Notes: generated by a model from the letters alone, not told the origin. 13,572 nt of DNA from an uncultured Nocardiaceae bacterium (GCA_936936565.1 CAKZIX010000178.1:1-13572); one strand, 5' to 3'. Shown: positions 1-8,625, numbered from the stretch's first letter. Made by a program: numbers and translations.

Positions 1-468
1 GTGTGCCTGGTCGATGACATCCTTGGGCGGTGAGCCGAGCGCGTTCGCGATGAGTGCGATCGGATGCTTCAGCGCGACGTCGACGTGCGACCGCGCGACC
101 GAGTGCAGCCAGCCCAGCACGCCTGCCGCGTGTTCGGAACTCGTATCCAGCTGCGGCACACCGAGTTCCGCGAGCGTCCGATCGACGAACGCTCGATGCT
201 CTGCGGGAATCATTGCGTCGAGATCGAGCGATGTTCCCTCGGTCGGCACCTTCGCAGGCATCACGATGTCGACGCCGTAGGGCTTTCCGTCGGTGTTGGC
301 GTCCATCCAGTCGAGCACCGCGTCGAGTTCATCGGCGTCGTTGAATCGCACGCACCCGAGCACGCCGAGTCCGCCTGCCCGACTGATCGCGGCAGCGACA
401 TGTTCGGACGGCGTGAAGCCGAAGATCGGATACTCGATCCCGAATCTGTCGCTGAGCTCGGTGCGCAT
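1..468 (-). CDS. Nitronate monooxygenase / 2-nitropropane dioxygenase-like FMN protein, N-terminal 156 residues
   Basis: The 3' part of the gene lies outside the window, so only residues 1-156 are visible. The protein starts MRTELSDRFGIEYPIF and continues with AAAISRAGGLGVLGCVRF, the N-terminal beta-alpha pattern of the FMN-dependent nitronate monooxygenase TIM-barrel family. The segment PYGVDIVMPAKVPTEGTS resembles the actinobacterial subgroup that includes M. tuberculosis Rv1533. Such enzymes oxidise alkyl nitronates or act as FMN oxidoreductases; the catalytic histidine and the phosphate-binding loop lie downstream and cannot be checked. The ATG at 468 is six bases beyond the fadD19 stop, with a GGGAG ribosome site inside the end of fadD19, so the two genes are almost surely co-transcribed and under the same KstR promoter. 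The family call is solid; a role in sterol breakdown is inference from position only. Confidence 0.85.
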   Translation of the reverse strand, partial: MRTELSDRFGIEYPIFGFTPSEHVAAAISRAGGLGVLGCVRFNDADELDAVLDWMDANTDGKPYGVDIVMPAKVPTEGTSLDLDAMIPAEHRAFVDRTLAELGVPQLDTSSEHAAGVLGWLHSVARSHVDVALKHPIALIANALGSPPKDVIDQAH

Positions 469-474
469 GCCGGC

Positions 475-2118
475 TCAGGCTCCCGCAGTGACCGGTGCAG
501 CACCCACACCGTCGTCGGGCGCCCGGAGCGTGGTCTGCTCCTTGGCCCAGCGGTAATCCGGCTTACCGGCCGGCGAGCGCTTGATCTCGTCGACGTACCA
601 GATGCTCCGCGGAATCTTGTACGACGCGATCTCTGCCGACACCACCGGACGCAGGTCTTCGACACTGGGGCGCTTGCCATCTCGCGCCTGCAGCACGGCG
701 GTGACCCGCTCGCCGAACCGCTCGTCCTCGACGCCGACGACTAACGCGTCGAACACGTCCGGATGCGCCTTCAACGCACCCTCGACCTCTTCGGGGAAGA
801 TCTTCTCGCCGCCACTGTTGATCGAGACAGAGCCTCGGCCGAGCATGGTGACAGTGCCGTCCTCTTCCACGCGGGCGTAGTCACCCGGGATCGAATAGCG
901 AACGCCGCCATACTCTTTGAACGTCGCCTTCGACTTGGCCTCGTCGTTGTAGTAACCGAGCGGGATGTGCCCGCTGCGCGCCAGCATGCCGACCACGCCG
1001 GACCCCGGCTCGACAACGGCACCGTCCTCGTCGAGCACCACGGTGGAGGCGTCGATCTTCACGCGCGGGCCGCCGCTGTGCAGACTGTCTTTGTTCACCA
1101 TGCCGATGCCGCCGAAACCGGTCTCCGACGAGCCGATCGAATCGCTGATCATCCGGTTGGGCAGCAGCTCCAGGAACTGTTGTTTGACCGACGGCGAGAA
1201 GAGTGCCGCGCTGCTGGCGATCACGTACAGCGACGCGGGATCGTACGGCGCCCCGGTGTCCGGATCGCCCGCCGCGAGCGCATCGATCATCGGCCGCGCC
1301 ATCGCATCGCCGGTGATGAAAATGAGGTTCACACCGAGGTTTTGAATGGTCTGCCACACGATGTGACCACTGAACTCGGGCTCCATCACGGTGCGTCCGC
1401 CCGCGAACAAGCTCTGGAAGGTCGCCCACTGCGAGCCACCGTGGATCATCGGCGGAATCGGGTACCGGGTCATCGGCGGGTTGGCGGCGCCGAGTTTGGC
1501 CAGGTCCCACTCGTCGGCGACGTACTCGCCGGTGAGGAAGTTGATACCGCCGCCGAGCACCCGCCAGACGTCCTCGTGGCGCCACATGACACCCTTCGGG
1601 CTACCGGTGGTGCCGCCGGTGTAGAGGATGTACAGATCGTCCGGGCTGCGTTCGCCGAAATCTCGCTCACCAGACGAGCTCGCAAGTGCCGCTTCGTATT
1701 CGACGCCGTCGTACGCGACGTCGGTGCCGTCGGCCACGACGACCTTGGTGCGCAGCCGTGGCGCCGCGATCCCCGCGACCCGGGCGGCGTAGCGCCGCTC
1801 GTGCACCAGCGCCACCATGTCCGAGTTGTCGACGATGTACTGCAACTCGTTCTCGACGTAGCGATAGTTCACGTTCACCATCACCGCGCGCAGTTTGAAC
1901 ACCGCGACCATCGCCTCGACGGCCTCGATGGTGTTGCGCGAGTAGATGCCCACCTTGTCGCCCGGCCGCACGCCCTGTTCCTGCAGGTAGTGGGCTAGCT
2001 GATTGGCACGCTGCTCGAGCTGGGCGTAGCTGCGTTCGCGGTGCGCGTCGAGCAGCGCGACGCGTTCGGGCATGAGATCGATTGCGTGCTCGACGAGGTC
2101 GGCGATGTTGAAGGCCAC
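475..2118 (-). CDS. fadD19: FadD19-type steroid side-chain acyl-CoA synthetase
   Basis: An ATP-dependent acyl-CoA synthetase (ANL superfamily) of 547 residues, against about 548 in M. tuberculosis FadD19, and similar to it along its length as I recall that sequence. Visible motifs are the phosphate loop YTGGTTGSPKGV (166-177), DSIGSSETG (326-334), the hinge region GRGSVSINSGGEK (427-439), and the catalytic lysine in SPAGKPDY (K519). FadD19 activates C26/C27-carboxylated cholestenone or cholestenoate to the CoA thioester. In Rhodococcus rhodochrous it is required for degrading C24-branched sterol side chains. The start is a GTG (valine codon read as Met). There is no Shine-Dalgarno sequence upstream; a -10 element TAGTTT ends six bases before the GTG, so the mRNA is probably leaderless. 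A KstR operator lies 10 bases upstream, shared with divergent echA19. The nitronate-monooxygenase gene follows six bases after the stop. Confidence 0.95.
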   Translation of the reverse strand: MAFNIADLVEHAIDLMPERVALLDAHRERSYAQLEQRANQLAHYLQEQGVRPGDKVGIYSRNTIEAVEAMVAVFKLRAVMVNVNYRYVENELQYIVDNSDMVALVHERRYAARVAGIAAPRLRTKVVVADGTDVAYDGVEYEAALASSSGERDFGERSPDDLYILYTGGTTGSPKGVMWRHEDVWRVLGGGINFLTGEYVADEWDLAKLGAANPPMTRYPIPPMIHGGSQWATFQSLFAGGRTVMEPEFSGHIVWQTIQNLGVNLIFITGDAMARPMIDALAAGDPDTGAPYDPASLYVIASSAALFSPSVKQQFLELLPNRMISDSIGSSETGFGGIGMVNKDSLHSGGPRVKIDASTVVLDEDGAVVEPGSGVVGMLARSGHIPLGYYNDEAKSKATFKEYGGVRYSIPGDYARVEEDGTVTMLGRGSVSINSGGEKIFPEEVEGALKAHPDVFDALVVGVEDERFGERVTAVLQARDGKRPSVEDLRPVVSAEIASYKIPRSIWYVDEIKRSPAGKPDYRWAKEQTTLRAPDDGVGAAPVTAGA

Positions 2119-2124
2119 GGTTAG

Positions 2125-2130
2125 AAACTA
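2125..2130 (-). promoter_or_regulatory. Predicted -10 element of fadD19 (leaderless start)
   Basis: Read on the minus strand, the hexamer is TAGTTT, matching the actinobacterial TANNNT -10 consensus. Exactly six bases separate it from the GTG at 2118, so the transcript would begin at, or within a base of, the start codon. Its first two bases are the last two of the KstR operator. No -35 is claimed. Confidence 0.55.
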
Positions 2131-2142
2131 GAACGTGTTACT
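2129..2142. promoter_or_regulatory. KstR-type operator between fadD19 and echA19
   Basis: TAGAACGTGTTACT matches the known KstR consensus T-N2-AAC-N2-GTT-N2-A at every fixed base except the final one (T instead of A). KstR is the TetR-family repressor of cholesterol catabolism, released by sterol-derived CoA thioesters. The box lies in the 63-base gap between divergent fadD19 and echA19 and overlaps the predicted -10 elements of both, so a bound dimer should silence both directions. Confidence 0.85.
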
Positions 2143-2174
2143 GTCTGTGGCAAGAGTCACAGCTGCGCGAGGAG
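2139..2174 (+). promoter_or_regulatory. Predicted -10 element and ribosome binding site of echA19
   Basis: TACTGT (2139-2144) fits TANNNT and overlaps the right arm of the KstR box. Transcription would start near 2151, giving a leader of about 30 bases. A good Shine-Dalgarno sequence, CGAGGAG (2168-2174), stands seven bases before the ATG at 2182 and fixes that start. The contrast with the opposite-facing, apparently leaderless fadD19 is notable. Confidence 0.5.
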
Positions 2175-2181
2175 TCCTTCG

Positions 2182-2979
2182 ATGCCCGCTTCGGACGAAC
2201 CCCACTGCCTCGTCGAGCAGCGCGGACACACGCTGATCGTCACGATGAACCGTCCGCACGTGCGCAACGCCCTGTCCGCCGACATGATGGCGATCATGCG
2301 CGACGCGTGGGATCGCGTCGATGCCGATCCCGAGATCCGCGTGGCCATCCTCACCGGCGCCGGCGGCGCGTTCTGCGCCGGCGCAGACCTCGAGGCGATG
2401 ACGGCGGCGCACCCGGGTGATTCGTTCAAGGGCGGCGGGTGGGACCTGTCGCGCATCGACGCCCTGCTGAAGGGCCGCCGGCTCGCCAAACCGCTGATCG
2501 CCGCGGTCGAGGGCCCCGCGATCGCCGGTGGCACCGAGATCCTGCAGGGAACCGACATTCGCGTCGCCGGTGAGAGCGCGAAATTCGGTGTGTCCGAAGC
2601 CAAATGGGGGTTGTTCCCGCTCGGCGGCTCGGCCGTGCGGCTGCCGCGTCAGATTCCCTACACCGTCGCGATGGACATCCTGTTGACCGGCAGACACATC
2701 CGCGCCGCGGAAGCCCGGCAGATCGGCCTGATCGGGCACGTGGTGCCCGACGGCGAGGCGCTGCCGAAGGCGCTGGAGCTGGCCGAGCTGATCGCCGCCA
2801 ACGGCCCGCTCGCCGTGCAGGCGATCCTGCGCACCGTGCGTGACACCGAGGGGATGCACGAAACCGAGGCATTCAAGGTCGACGCGAAGCTCGGCACCGA
2901 GGTGTTTCTGTCCGCCGACGCGAAGGAAGGCCCCCGCGCGTTCACCGAGCGCCGCGCGCCGCGGTTCACCGGCCGCTGA
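2182..2979 (+). CDS. echA19: Enoyl-CoA hydratase of sterol side-chain beta-oxidation (EchA19)
   Basis: A crotonase-fold protein of 265 residues, close to the roughly 263 of M. tuberculosis EchA19. Oxyanion-hole segments are AFCAGADL (63-70) and GPAIAGGTEI (111-120). The two catalytic glutamates of true hydratases can be placed at E119 (in GGTEI) and E139 (in FGVSEAKWG), so it should be an active hydratase rather than an isomerase-like relative. EchA19 is known to hydrate a steroid enoyl-CoA (C22-23 double bond) during cholesterol side-chain beta-oxidation; the same step is assigned here by similarity and context. It is divergent from fadD19 across a shared KstR box, as in M. tuberculosis. It converges on the second synthetase gene with only five bases between stop codons and no terminator visible between them. 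Confidence 0.93.
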   Translation: MPASDEPHCLVEQRGHTLIVTMNRPHVRNALSADMMAIMRDAWDRVDADPEIRVAILTGAGGAFCAGADLEAMTAAHPGDSFKGGGWDLSRIDALLKGRRLAKPLIAAVEGPAIAGGTEILQGTDIRVAGESAKFGVSEAKWGLFPLGGSAVRLPRQIPYTVAMDILLTGRHIRAAEARQIGLIGHVVPDGEALPKALELAELIAANGPLAVQAILRTVRDTEGMHETEAFKVDAKLGTEVFLSADAKEGPRAFTERRAPRFTGR

Positions 2980-2984
2980 CGGCG

Positions 2985-4481
2985 CTACAGGTACTCGGCA
3001 CGCAGCTTGCGCTTGTACAGCTTGCCGTTGGGGTCGCGCGGCAGTTCGTCGCGGTAGTCGATCGAGCGCGGCAACTTGAACTTCGCCAGCCGATCCGACG
3101 CGAACCGCAGCAGCTCGCCGGTCAGCTCCGTGGTTGCGGCAACTCCCGGCGCGGGCTGCACGACGGCTTTCACCTCTTCGCCCCAATCGGCATGTGGCAC
3201 ACCGAAAACCGCGATGTCGGCGACGGCCGGATGGGCCATGAACTCGCCCTCGATCTCGGCTGGATAGATGTTGACGCCGCCGGAGATGATCATGTCGGAC
3301 TTGCGATCGCACAGAAACAGATAGCCGTCGGCGTCGAGATATCCGACGTCGCCGAGGGTGAACAGGTCGCCCACCCGCGCGGCCGCCGTCTTCGCCTGGT
3401 CCTTGTGGTATTCGAAGTTCGACCCGCCCATCCGCATGTACACCAGACCCGGCTCGCCGGTGGGTACGTCGCGGCCGTCGTCGTCGAGCACGCGGATCAC
3501 CGAATTCGGCCAGGGCCGGCCCACCGAGCCCGGCTTGCGCAGCCATTCGGCACCGGTGATGGACGTGCCGCCGCCCTCGGTAGCGGCGTAGTACTCGGTG
3601 ACCACCGGTCCCCACCAGTCGAGCATGCGCTGCTTGACCTCGCGCGGGCACGGCGCGGCGCCGTGAATCATGCAACGCAACGACGACATGTCGTACTTCG
3701 TGCGCACCGCCTCGGGCAAGGCGAGCAGACGGTGGAACTGCGTGGGCACCATATGGCTGTGCGTCACCCGGTGCGCCTCGATGCGGGCCAGCATCTCTTC
3801 GGGATCCCAGCGGTCCATCAGAACCACCTTGTGCCCCAATTGAATCGAGATGACTACGAAGTTCAGCACGGCCGTGTGGTAGAGCGGCGAACCGCACAGA
3901 TGCACATGCCCGTCGAACGGGGCGAGCCCGAAGATCCCGAAGAAGCCGCGCGCGGCCGGCGGCACCGTGTCCGGATCCGCGCCGGTGAGCGGGCGCCGAA
4001 CTCCCTTGGGCCGCCCGGTAGTTCCCGACGTGTAGAGCATCGGGCTGCCCGCGGTCCGCGCGTGCGGGCGGCCCGTGCCGGTGAGCGCGGCCAGCGGGGC
4101 GAACCCGTCGATGTCGCCGATCGCGAAGCGGTGCGCCACCCCGGATTCGGCGGCGGCCGCCGCAGCCGCGTCGGCGAAACGCGAACTCGCGACGAAAGCC
4201 TTTGCGCCACTGTCTTTCAGGATGTAGGCGATCTCCGGACCGGTGAGATGCCAGTTCACCGTCACCACGTAGAACCCGCATTCGTAGGCGGCGAAGTAGG
4301 TGGCCACCAGCTCGGCGCAGTTGTGCGCGAGCACCACCACCACGTCGCCGACCGTCAGGCCCAACGTCTGTAACCCGTTGCCGATCCGGTCCGCTTGCGC
4401 GGCCAGCTCGGCGTAGCTCAGGCCGACGAGCGCCTCGCGTTCGGGGTCCGCACGCGCGATATTCCACAGTCCGGGTTCCAC
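2985..4481 (-). CDS. Acyl-CoA synthetase (FadD family), second synthetase of the sterol cluster
   Basis: An ANL-superfamily adenylate-forming enzyme of 498 residues. Motifs seen are the phosphate loop LYTSGTTGRPKG (149-160), YYAATEGG (297-304), the ribose-binding aspartate in LGDVGYLDADGY (377-387), the hinge CDRKSDMIISGG (391-402), and the C-terminal catalytic lysine in DPNGKLYKRKL (K487). All catalytic elements are intact. It is clearly unlike FadD19 and, as I recall the sequences, not FadD17 or FadD3 either, so I give no symbol. The substrate is unknown; a side-chain intermediate of another length, or an alternative carboxylated sterol, is plausible from context. The start is GTG at 4481, with a perfect KstR operator 10 bases upstream and a TAGATT -10 element ending six bases before the GTG, so the mRNA is predicted leaderless. 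It may also be read from the upstream LLM gene, whose stop lies 21 bases away. Confidence 0.92.
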   Translation of the reverse strand: MEPGLWNIARADPEREALVGLSYAELAAQADRIGNGLQTLGLTVGDVVVVLAHNCAELVATYFAAYECGFYVVTVNWHLTGPEIAYILKDSGAKAFVASSRFADAAAAAAAESGVAHRFAIGDIDGFAPLAALTGTGRPHARTAGSPMLYTSGTTGRPKGVRRPLTGADPDTVPPAARGFFGIFGLAPFDGHVHLCGSPLYHTAVLNFVVISIQLGHKVVLMDRWDPEEMLARIEAHRVTHSHMVPTQFHRLLALPEAVRTKYDMSSLRCMIHGAAPCPREVKQRMLDWWGPVVTEYYAATEGGGTSITGAEWLRKPGSVGRPWPNSVIRVLDDDGRDVPTGEPGLVYMRMGGSNFEYHKDQAKTAAARVGDLFTLGDVGYLDADGYLFLCDRKSDMIISGGVNIYPAEIEGEFMAHPAVADIAVFGVPHADWGEEVKAVVQPAPGVAATTELTGELLRFASDRLAKFKLPRSIDYRDELPRDPNGKLYKRKLRAEYL

Positions 4482-4487
4482 ACCACG

Positions 4488-4493
4488 AATCTA
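4488..4493 (-). promoter_or_regulatory. Predicted -10 element of the second synthetase gene (leaderless start)
   Basis: On the minus strand the hexamer reads TAGATT (TANNNT), followed by exactly six bases and then the GTG at 4481. This is the same geometry as fadD19. The first two bases belong to the KstR box. There is no Shine-Dalgarno sequence between them and the start. Confidence 0.55.
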
Positions 4494-4505
4494 GAACGTG
4501 TTCTA
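4492..4505. promoter_or_regulatory. Perfect KstR operator upstream of the second synthetase
   Basis: TAGAACGTGTTCTA matches every fixed base of T-N2-AAC-N2-GTT-N2-A, and its arms TAGAAC/GTTCTA are exact inverted repeats. The three-base stop codon of the LLM oxidoreductase gene (4503-4505) is contained in the right arm, so operator and coding sequence overlap. It gives the synthetase an internal, separately repressed promoter. Confidence 0.9.
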
Positions 4506-5525
4506 ACTTCCGACAAGGTCCGCGAGCTGTTCGACCTGGGCCACCGAGCGACAAGTCACCAGCAGCATCGTCACGCCCGCCGCCGCCCAGCGGTCGATCC
4601 CCGCCCGAACCTGATCGGCGTTGCCGATGATCATCGTCTCGGTGACCATCTCGTCGGGAACCGCGGCGGCGGCCTCCGCCTTGCGGCCGGCCTGGAACAG
4701 CGCACCGATCTCGTCGACCGCGTCGGCGTACCCCATGCGCCGGTACACCTCGGCATGGAAGTTCAGCTGCGCGGCACCCATCCCGCCGACGTACAGGGCG
4801 ACCACCGGTTTCAGGGCCGCGATCTCGCCCGCGACGTCGTCGGTGACCACCACCTGACAGGTCGCCGCGATCTCGAAACCCGTTGCGTCGCCGTCGCGCC
4901 GCGCGAATCCCGCGTCGAGCCACTCGTTGTACATCGGCGCCAGCCGCGGCGAGTAGTAGATCGCCAGCCAGCCGTCGGCGATCTCGGCGGTGAGCGCGAC
5001 ATTGCGCGGCCCCTCGGCGCCGAGCCAGATCGGCAGCCGCGCCCGCAGCGGATGCGTGATCGGCTTGAGCGGGCGACCCAGCTCCGAGCCGGGCACCGGC
5101 AGCGGGTACGCCGGGCCGGGATTCGTTACCGGCGCAGCGCGTTCGAGCACCTGCCGGACGATCGACACGTACTCGCGGGTGCGCGCGAGCGGTTTGGCGA
5201 AGGGCTGGCCGTACCAGCCCTCCACCACCTGCGGGCCGGATACGCCCAGCCCCAGGATCGCTCGGCCGCCGCTGAGGTGGTCGAGAGTCAATGCGTGCAT
5301 CGCGCACGCCGTCGGGGTGCGCGCCGAGAGTTGGGCCACGCCCGTGCCCAGGCGCACCCGCGCCGTCGCCGCGCCCCACCACGCCAGCGGCGTGAACGCA
5401 TCCGAGCCCCAGGCCTCGGCGGCGAATACCGCGTCGAAGCCCGACGTTTCGGCGGCCGCCACCAGTTCGCCGACGCCAGTGGGCGGCTGCGCGCCCCAAT
5501 ACCCGAGCTGCAGTCCAAGCTTCAC
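4503..5525 (-). CDS. LLM-class, probably F420-dependent, flavin oxidoreductase (Rv3520c-like)
   Basis: A luciferase-like monooxygenase-fold TIM-barrel protein of 340 residues, close to Rv3520c, which sits in the equivalent place of the M. tuberculosis sterol cluster. It starts MKLGLQLGYWGAQPP and contains family features: ETSGFDAVFAAEAWGSDAFTP (part of the first cofactor-side loop), LDHLSGGRAILGLGVSGPQV (81-100), RLPIWLGAEGPRNVALTAE, and DGWLAIYYSP. Proteins of this type use reduced F420 or FMN for hydride transfer. The substrate is not known; a redox step on a steroid-CoA intermediate is inference. The start is GTG at 5525, supported by a strong AAGGAGG seven bases upstream. A KstR box 25 bases upstream is shared with the divergent DUF35 operon. 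Its TAG stop lies inside the operator of the next gene. Confidence 0.9.
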   Translation of the reverse strand: MKLGLQLGYWGAQPPTGVGELVAAAETSGFDAVFAAEAWGSDAFTPLAWWGAATARVRLGTGVAQLSARTPTACAMHALTLDHLSGGRAILGLGVSGPQVVEGWYGQPFAKPLARTREYVSIVRQVLERAAPVTNPGPAYPLPVPGSELGRPLKPITHPLRARLPIWLGAEGPRNVALTAEIADGWLAIYYSPRLAPMYNEWLDAGFARRDGDATGFEIAATCQVVVTDDVAGEIAALKPVVALYVGGMGAAQLNFHAEVYRRMGYADAVDEIGALFQAGRKAEAAAAVPDEMVTETMIIGNADQVRAGIDRWAAAGVTMLLVTCRSVAQVEQLADLVGS

Positions 5526-5532
5526 GCCACGG

Positions 5533-5539
5533 CCTCCTT
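5533..5539 (-). promoter_or_regulatory. Shine-Dalgarno of the LLM oxidoreductase gene
   Basis: AAGGAGG on the minus strand, seven bases before the GTG at 5525. It decides the start codon. It also shows that this gene, unlike the two synthetase genes, is translated from a conventional leader. Confidence 0.8.
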
Positions 5540-5550
5540 GCCAGCAGAGT

Positions 5551-5564
5551 TAGAACCTGTTCTA
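5551..5564. promoter_or_regulatory. Perfect KstR operator between the LLM gene and the DUF35-ltp operon
   Basis: TAGAACCTGTTCTA matches all fixed KstR positions, and the TAGAAC/GTTCTA arms are exact inverted repeats. It sits in a 48-base divergent gap and should control both the minus-strand LLM gene and the plus-strand four-gene operon. Downstream hexamers in either direction (TACTCG plus, TAACTC minus) keep the TA of a -10 element but lack the final T, so the promoters are weaker matches. Confidence 0.9.
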
Positions 5565-5573
5565 CTCGATGCC

Positions 5574-6518
5574 GTGGCCGTTGGAAACCTCAGCGCACCG
5601 CTGCACATCGGGTTCGACTACACCCGGTCCACCGGACCGGTCATCGGCACGTTCTTGACGGGCCTGCGCGATCGGCGGGTGTACGGCGTGCGGATCGGCG
5701 ACGGCCGGGTGGTGGTGCCACCCGTCGAATTCGATCCCGAGCCGGTGGACGAGTTCGTCGAAGTCGGCCACGCGGGCACCGTCGTCTCCTGGGCCGCCAA
5801 CCCGGCACCGTACACCGAACAGCCACTCCCACAGGCGTTTACGTGGGCGCTGATCCGGCTCGACGGCGCGGACACGCCCCTGCTGCACGCGGTCGACGCG
5901 CCGGCGGTGCACACCGGCATGCGGGTGCGAATCCGTTGGGCGACAACCCGGATCGGCTCGATCCGCGACATCGAGTGCTTCGAGCCGGACGGCCCTGGCC
6001 CGCAGCACGACGAATCCGCCGACCCACCAGGGGAATTGCCGGTCACCATGATCACGACCCCGGTGCAGCTGGGCTACCGGCACAGCGCATCCGCCGAAGA
6101 AAGCTTCTACCTGCGCGGCCTGCGGGAAGGCCGGCTGATCGGCGGGCGCACCGGGCCCGGCGGCAAGGTGTACATCCCGCCCCGCAGCGCCGACCCGACC
6201 ACCGGGGAGCCCACCCGCGAGCAGGTCGAACTGCCTGACCGCGGCATCGTAACGACCTTCTGCATCGTCAACGTCCCGTTTCTCGGCCAGCGCATCAAGC
6301 CGCCGTACGTCGCCGCATACGTGCTGCTCGACGGCGCCGACATCCCGTTCCTGCACCTGATCCTCGACTGCGACGCGTCCGAGGTGCGGATGGGCATGCG
6401 GGTGGCCGCGGTGTGGAAACCCAAGTCCGAGTGGGGATACACGCTCGAGAACATCGACCACTTCCGGCCCACCGGCGAACCCGACGCCGCCTACGAGACC
6501 TTCGAGCAGCACCTATGA
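5574..6518 (+). CDS. Tandem DUF35 OB-fold protein (Rv3521-like), probable partner of Ltp aldolases
   Basis: A 314-residue protein made of two homologous DUF35-type halves, about residues 1-140 and 160-300. The halves align by eye: LRDRRVYGVRIGDGRVVVPP (31-50) with the stretch at 183-203 (LREGRLIGG, then KVYIPP), and LDGADTPLLH (96-105) with LDGADIPFLH (252-261); both then have a TGMRV/MGMRV strand and a W. Classic DUF35 proteins carry a four-cysteine zinc ribbon before the OB fold. No CxxC pair is present here; the whole protein has only three cysteines, all isolated. DUF35 domains bind thiolase-fold aldolases such as Ltp2 (in ChsH2), so a complex with Ltp4 and/or Ltp3 is likely. GTG 5574 is the only in-frame start between the KstR box and the conserved sequence. 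It overlaps ltp4 by an ATGA. Confidence 0.88.
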   Translation: MAVGNLSAPLHIGFDYTRSTGPVIGTFLTGLRDRRVYGVRIGDGRVVVPPVEFDPEPVDEFVEVGHAGTVVSWAANPAPYTEQPLPQAFTWALIRLDGADTPLLHAVDAPAVHTGMRVRIRWATTRIGSIRDIECFEPDGPGPQHDESADPPGELPVTMITTPVQLGYRHSASAEESFYLRGLREGRLIGGRTGPGGKVYIPPRSADPTTGEPTREQVELPDRGIVTTFCIVNVPFLGQRIKPPYVAAYVLLDGADIPFLHLILDCDASEVRMGMRVAAVWKPKSEWGYTLENIDHFRPTGEPDAAYETFEQHL

Positions 6519-7473
6519 CCGACATCGCGATCGTCGGCTTCGCCCACGCCCCACACGTCACCGAGGCGGACGCCACCACCAACGGGATCGAGATGCTGGC
6601 GCCGTGCCTGCGCGAGCTGTACGCCGAACTGGGCATCACCAAGTCCGACATCGGATTCTGGTGTTCCGGATCATCGGATTATCTTGCCGGGCGCGCCTTT
6701 TCGTTCATTTCCGCGATCGACGCGATCGGTGCGGTGCCGCCGGTCAACGAGTCGCACGTCGAAATGGACGCTGCCTGGGCGCTGTACGAGGCCTGGATCA
6801 AGCTGCTCACCGGCGAGGTCGACACCGCGCTGGTGTACGGCTTCGGCAAGTCCTCCGCCGGCGACCTTCGCAAAGTTCTTGCCCTGCAACTGGATCCCTA
6901 TACCGTGGCGCCACTGTGGCCGGATGCGTACGCGATCGCCGGGCTGCAGGCGCGCGCCGGAATCGACGCCGGCAACTGGACCGAGGCGGACATGGCCGCG
7001 GTGGCCGGTGGCAGCCTCGACGCGCCGTACGTCGCAAATCCGTTGCGCGCGCACGACATCGCGCCCTACACCGACGGTGCGGCGGCCGTCGTGCTCGCGG
7101 TTGGAGACCGTGCCCGTGAACTGTGCGCGCGCCCGGCGTGGATAGCCGGCATCGAACACCGCATCGAGTCGCCACACTTCGGGCTGCGCGATCTGACCCG
7201 GTCGGAGTCGACGGCTGCGGCGGCGCGCGCGGTCGGCGTCCACGACATCGACCATGCCGAGTTCCACGCCCCGTTCACCCATCAGCACCTGATGGTCGCC
7301 GCGGCCACCGGAACCACCGCCCCGTTCCGGCCGAACCCGATGTTCGCCGCGGGCCTGGAACGCATCGGATTCGCTGCCCGACAGATCTTTACAGGCAGCG
7401 CCGGACGAGTCCTCGCGCACGCGACGAGCGGCCCGGCGCTGCAACAGAACCTCGTCATGACCATGGAGGCACG

Positions 7474-7477
<4 letters not shown>
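6515..7477 (+). CDS. ltp4: Ltp4-like thiolase-fold protein, probable sterol side-chain aldolase subunit
   Basis: A 320-residue thiolase-superfamily protein starting MTDIAIVGFAHAPHVT, a standard SCP2-thiolase N-terminus. Family landmarks are the first beta-strand, YTDGAAAVVLA (185-195), and the C-terminal nucleotide-binding half. The thiolase nucleophile is missing: where CASG is expected the sequence reads HVEMDAAWAL (81-90), so no thiolysis is possible by the usual mechanism. Gene order (DUF35, this gene, then an Ltp3-like gene) equals Rv3521-Rv3523, and in Rhodococcus Ltp3 and Ltp4 are linked to cleaving C24-branched sterol side chains by a retro-aldol reaction. The start was chosen because its ATG overlaps the preceding stop (ATGA); an in-frame ATG at 6413 would add 34 residues encoded wholly inside the DUF35 gene and is less likely. 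It also overlaps the next gene by GTGA. Confidence 0.85.

Positions 7478-8621
<1,144 letters not shown>

Positions 8622-8625
<4 letters not shown>

Noticed and set aside
763..1998. 411-codon plus-strand frame antisense to fadD19
   Set aside because: Histidine/arginine/valine-rich translation mirrors the complement of fadD19 codons; no start signal and no recognisable domain.
2128..5499. 1123-codon open frame on the minus strand spanning echA19, the second synthetase and the LLM gene
   Set aside because: It runs in a different frame through three recognisable genes. The translation is arginine/glycine-rich and low in complexity, typical of a GC-rich shadow frame, with no domain.
4395..5573. 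Upstream in-frame extension of the DUF35 gene (707-codon frame from 4395)
   Set aside because: The extra 393 codons are antisense to the LLM gene and cross two KstR boxes; the conserved DUF35 sequence begins just after the GTG at 5574.
6413..6514. 34-residue N-terminal extension of Ltp4
   Set aside because: It lies wholly inside the DUF35 gene and is arginine-rich; MTDIAIVGF at 6515 is the expected thiolase-fold start and forms the ATGA overlap.
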